A stretch of 36,183 bases of DNA from positions 1-36,183 of the IMG/VR virus record IMGVR_UViG_3300043436_002769, one strand, 5' to 3'. The notes under the pieces were generated by a model. That model worked only from the letters and a program-made list of their open reading frames with translations. It ran no database searches and was not told where the DNA came from. How positions within the stretch are numbered: position 1 is the stretch's first letter; each line of letters opens with the position of its first letter. The stretch comes from a virus. A program made the translations under genes and the position numbers. Below, piece by piece: positions 35,732-36,183 of this stretch.

Positions 35732-36183
35732 GCGCCGTCAGCCTTTTCTATTTTTGGCGCGGCGGCGCGCTTGGCGCGAGACGGGGGGCGGGGGGGTCGA
35801 AGTACCTTTTTTGGTGGGTCTGTAGACGGAGGGGTTGCCGCGCGCACGGGCGCCCCCAGGTGGGGGGCGGGGCCGGGGGGGTTCTGGCCGGCGGCCGCCG
35901 GATCCGGGCCGCCGATCGGCAGGCCGGGCGCGGTCGGGGCTGGGTCGGACGCACCCGCGCTTTCACCGTGAAAGGTTGGAACATCAATGATCTCAGTAGC
36001 TTGCCCCTCGATGTACCCGGCCCTCGTACCCGAGACCCTGTTCGCGAGCTCCTTCAGCGCCTCGAGGTGCAGCGTGTGCGTGTGCGTGACGGTCGCGTCG
36101 ACCTGCGTCCGATCGCCGTAGAGCTTGGGAAGTAGCCTCGAGGCCGTCCATTTCTTCGCGTCGATCGCCACGCGGGCGACGTC
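35728..36183 (-). CDS. terS: Terminase small subunit, C-terminal part (continues from 1-379)
   Basis: The in-frame continuation of the gene that begins at 379. It carries the end of the core (AIDAKKWTASRLLPKLYGDR, ALKELANRVSGTRAGYIEGQ) and an unusual Pro/Ala-rich C-terminus (PDPAAAGQNPPGPAPHLGAP) that ends basic (PPSRAKRAAAPKIEKADGA). The +strand of this tail contains long G-runs (35783-35796 and 35862-35881). The stop overlaps the large terminase start (ATGA). P22-like small terminases often bind a pac site inside their own gene. Confidence 0.88.
   Translation of the reverse strand, partial: DVARVAIDAKKWTASRLLPKLYGDRTQVDATVTHTHTLHLEALKELANRVSGTRAGYIEGQATEIIDVPTFHGESAGASDPAPTAPGLPIGGPDPAAAGQNPPGPAPHLGAPVRAATPPSTDPPKKVLRPPRPPSRAKRAAAPKIEKADGA
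36057..36183. repeat. Terminal direct repeat, right copy
   Basis: Exact copy of bases 1-127; see the left copy. Counting only one copy gives a 36,056-bp circle. Confidence 0.9.

Noticed and set aside
36057-36183. Biological direct terminal repeat of a linear phage
   Set aside because: The repeat equals an assembly k-mer length, and the small terminase gene is continuous only if the ends are joined; P22-type packaging does not need fixed repeats.

Overview
The window is a complete temperate, short-tailed (podovirus-like) bacteriophage genome assembled as a circle and opened inside the small terminase gene. Bases 1-127 are repeated exactly at 36057-36183, so the unique circle is 36,056 bp. The DNA is GC-rich, and the holin resembles the three-helix family named after alphaproteobacterial gene transfer agents. 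An alphaproteobacterial host (for example a Rhizobiales member) is likely but not proven. No tRNA, rRNA, CRISPR array or insertion sequence was seen.

Nearly everything is read leftward (minus strand). Only the CI-like repressor (6633-7061) and the integrase (9858-10937) are read rightward. Following transcription, an early operon starts near 9666 and carries small accessory genes, a DUF6378 gene and a HigB-HigA toxin-antitoxin pair, and it runs convergently into the repressor. A divergent control region at 6514-6632 then starts the HTH_17 / RecE-like exonuclease / HTH / DUF551 / RuvC-like / SSB-like / primase-helicase operon. Between the primase-helicase and the next gene lies a dense array of TGTCACG repeats around a perfect palindrome, a candidate replication origin. 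A protein ending in DDDIPF, an unknown gene, small terminase and large terminase follow across the contig ends.

The virion operon runs from 34274 down to 11244. It holds small basic proteins, a Cys-rich acidic protein, a 558-residue protein, glycosyltransferase, DUF6496 protein, methyltransferase, P22-like portal, scaffold, SU10-like capsid protein, adaptor, fibre and decoration proteins, fibre chaperones, a lysis cassette, tail nozzle, ejection-type proteins, a PAPS-reductase-like enzyme and a transglycosylase. A terminator, a cluster of GGGTAA repeats (likely attP) and the integrase close the circle.

The most striking unexplained structures are these. (1) A 17-bp operator, TTGCG-N7-CGCAA, occurs in four separate control regions and overlaps plausible promoters, so one regulator may control integrase, early, replication and virion genes together. 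(2) The TGTCACG array also encodes an in-frame Val-Thr repeat. (3) A virion protein is built from eleven exact-period 20-residue repeats followed by five 10-residue repeats. (4) A 27-bp exact repeat forms stop/RBS/start junctions in the accessory operon.
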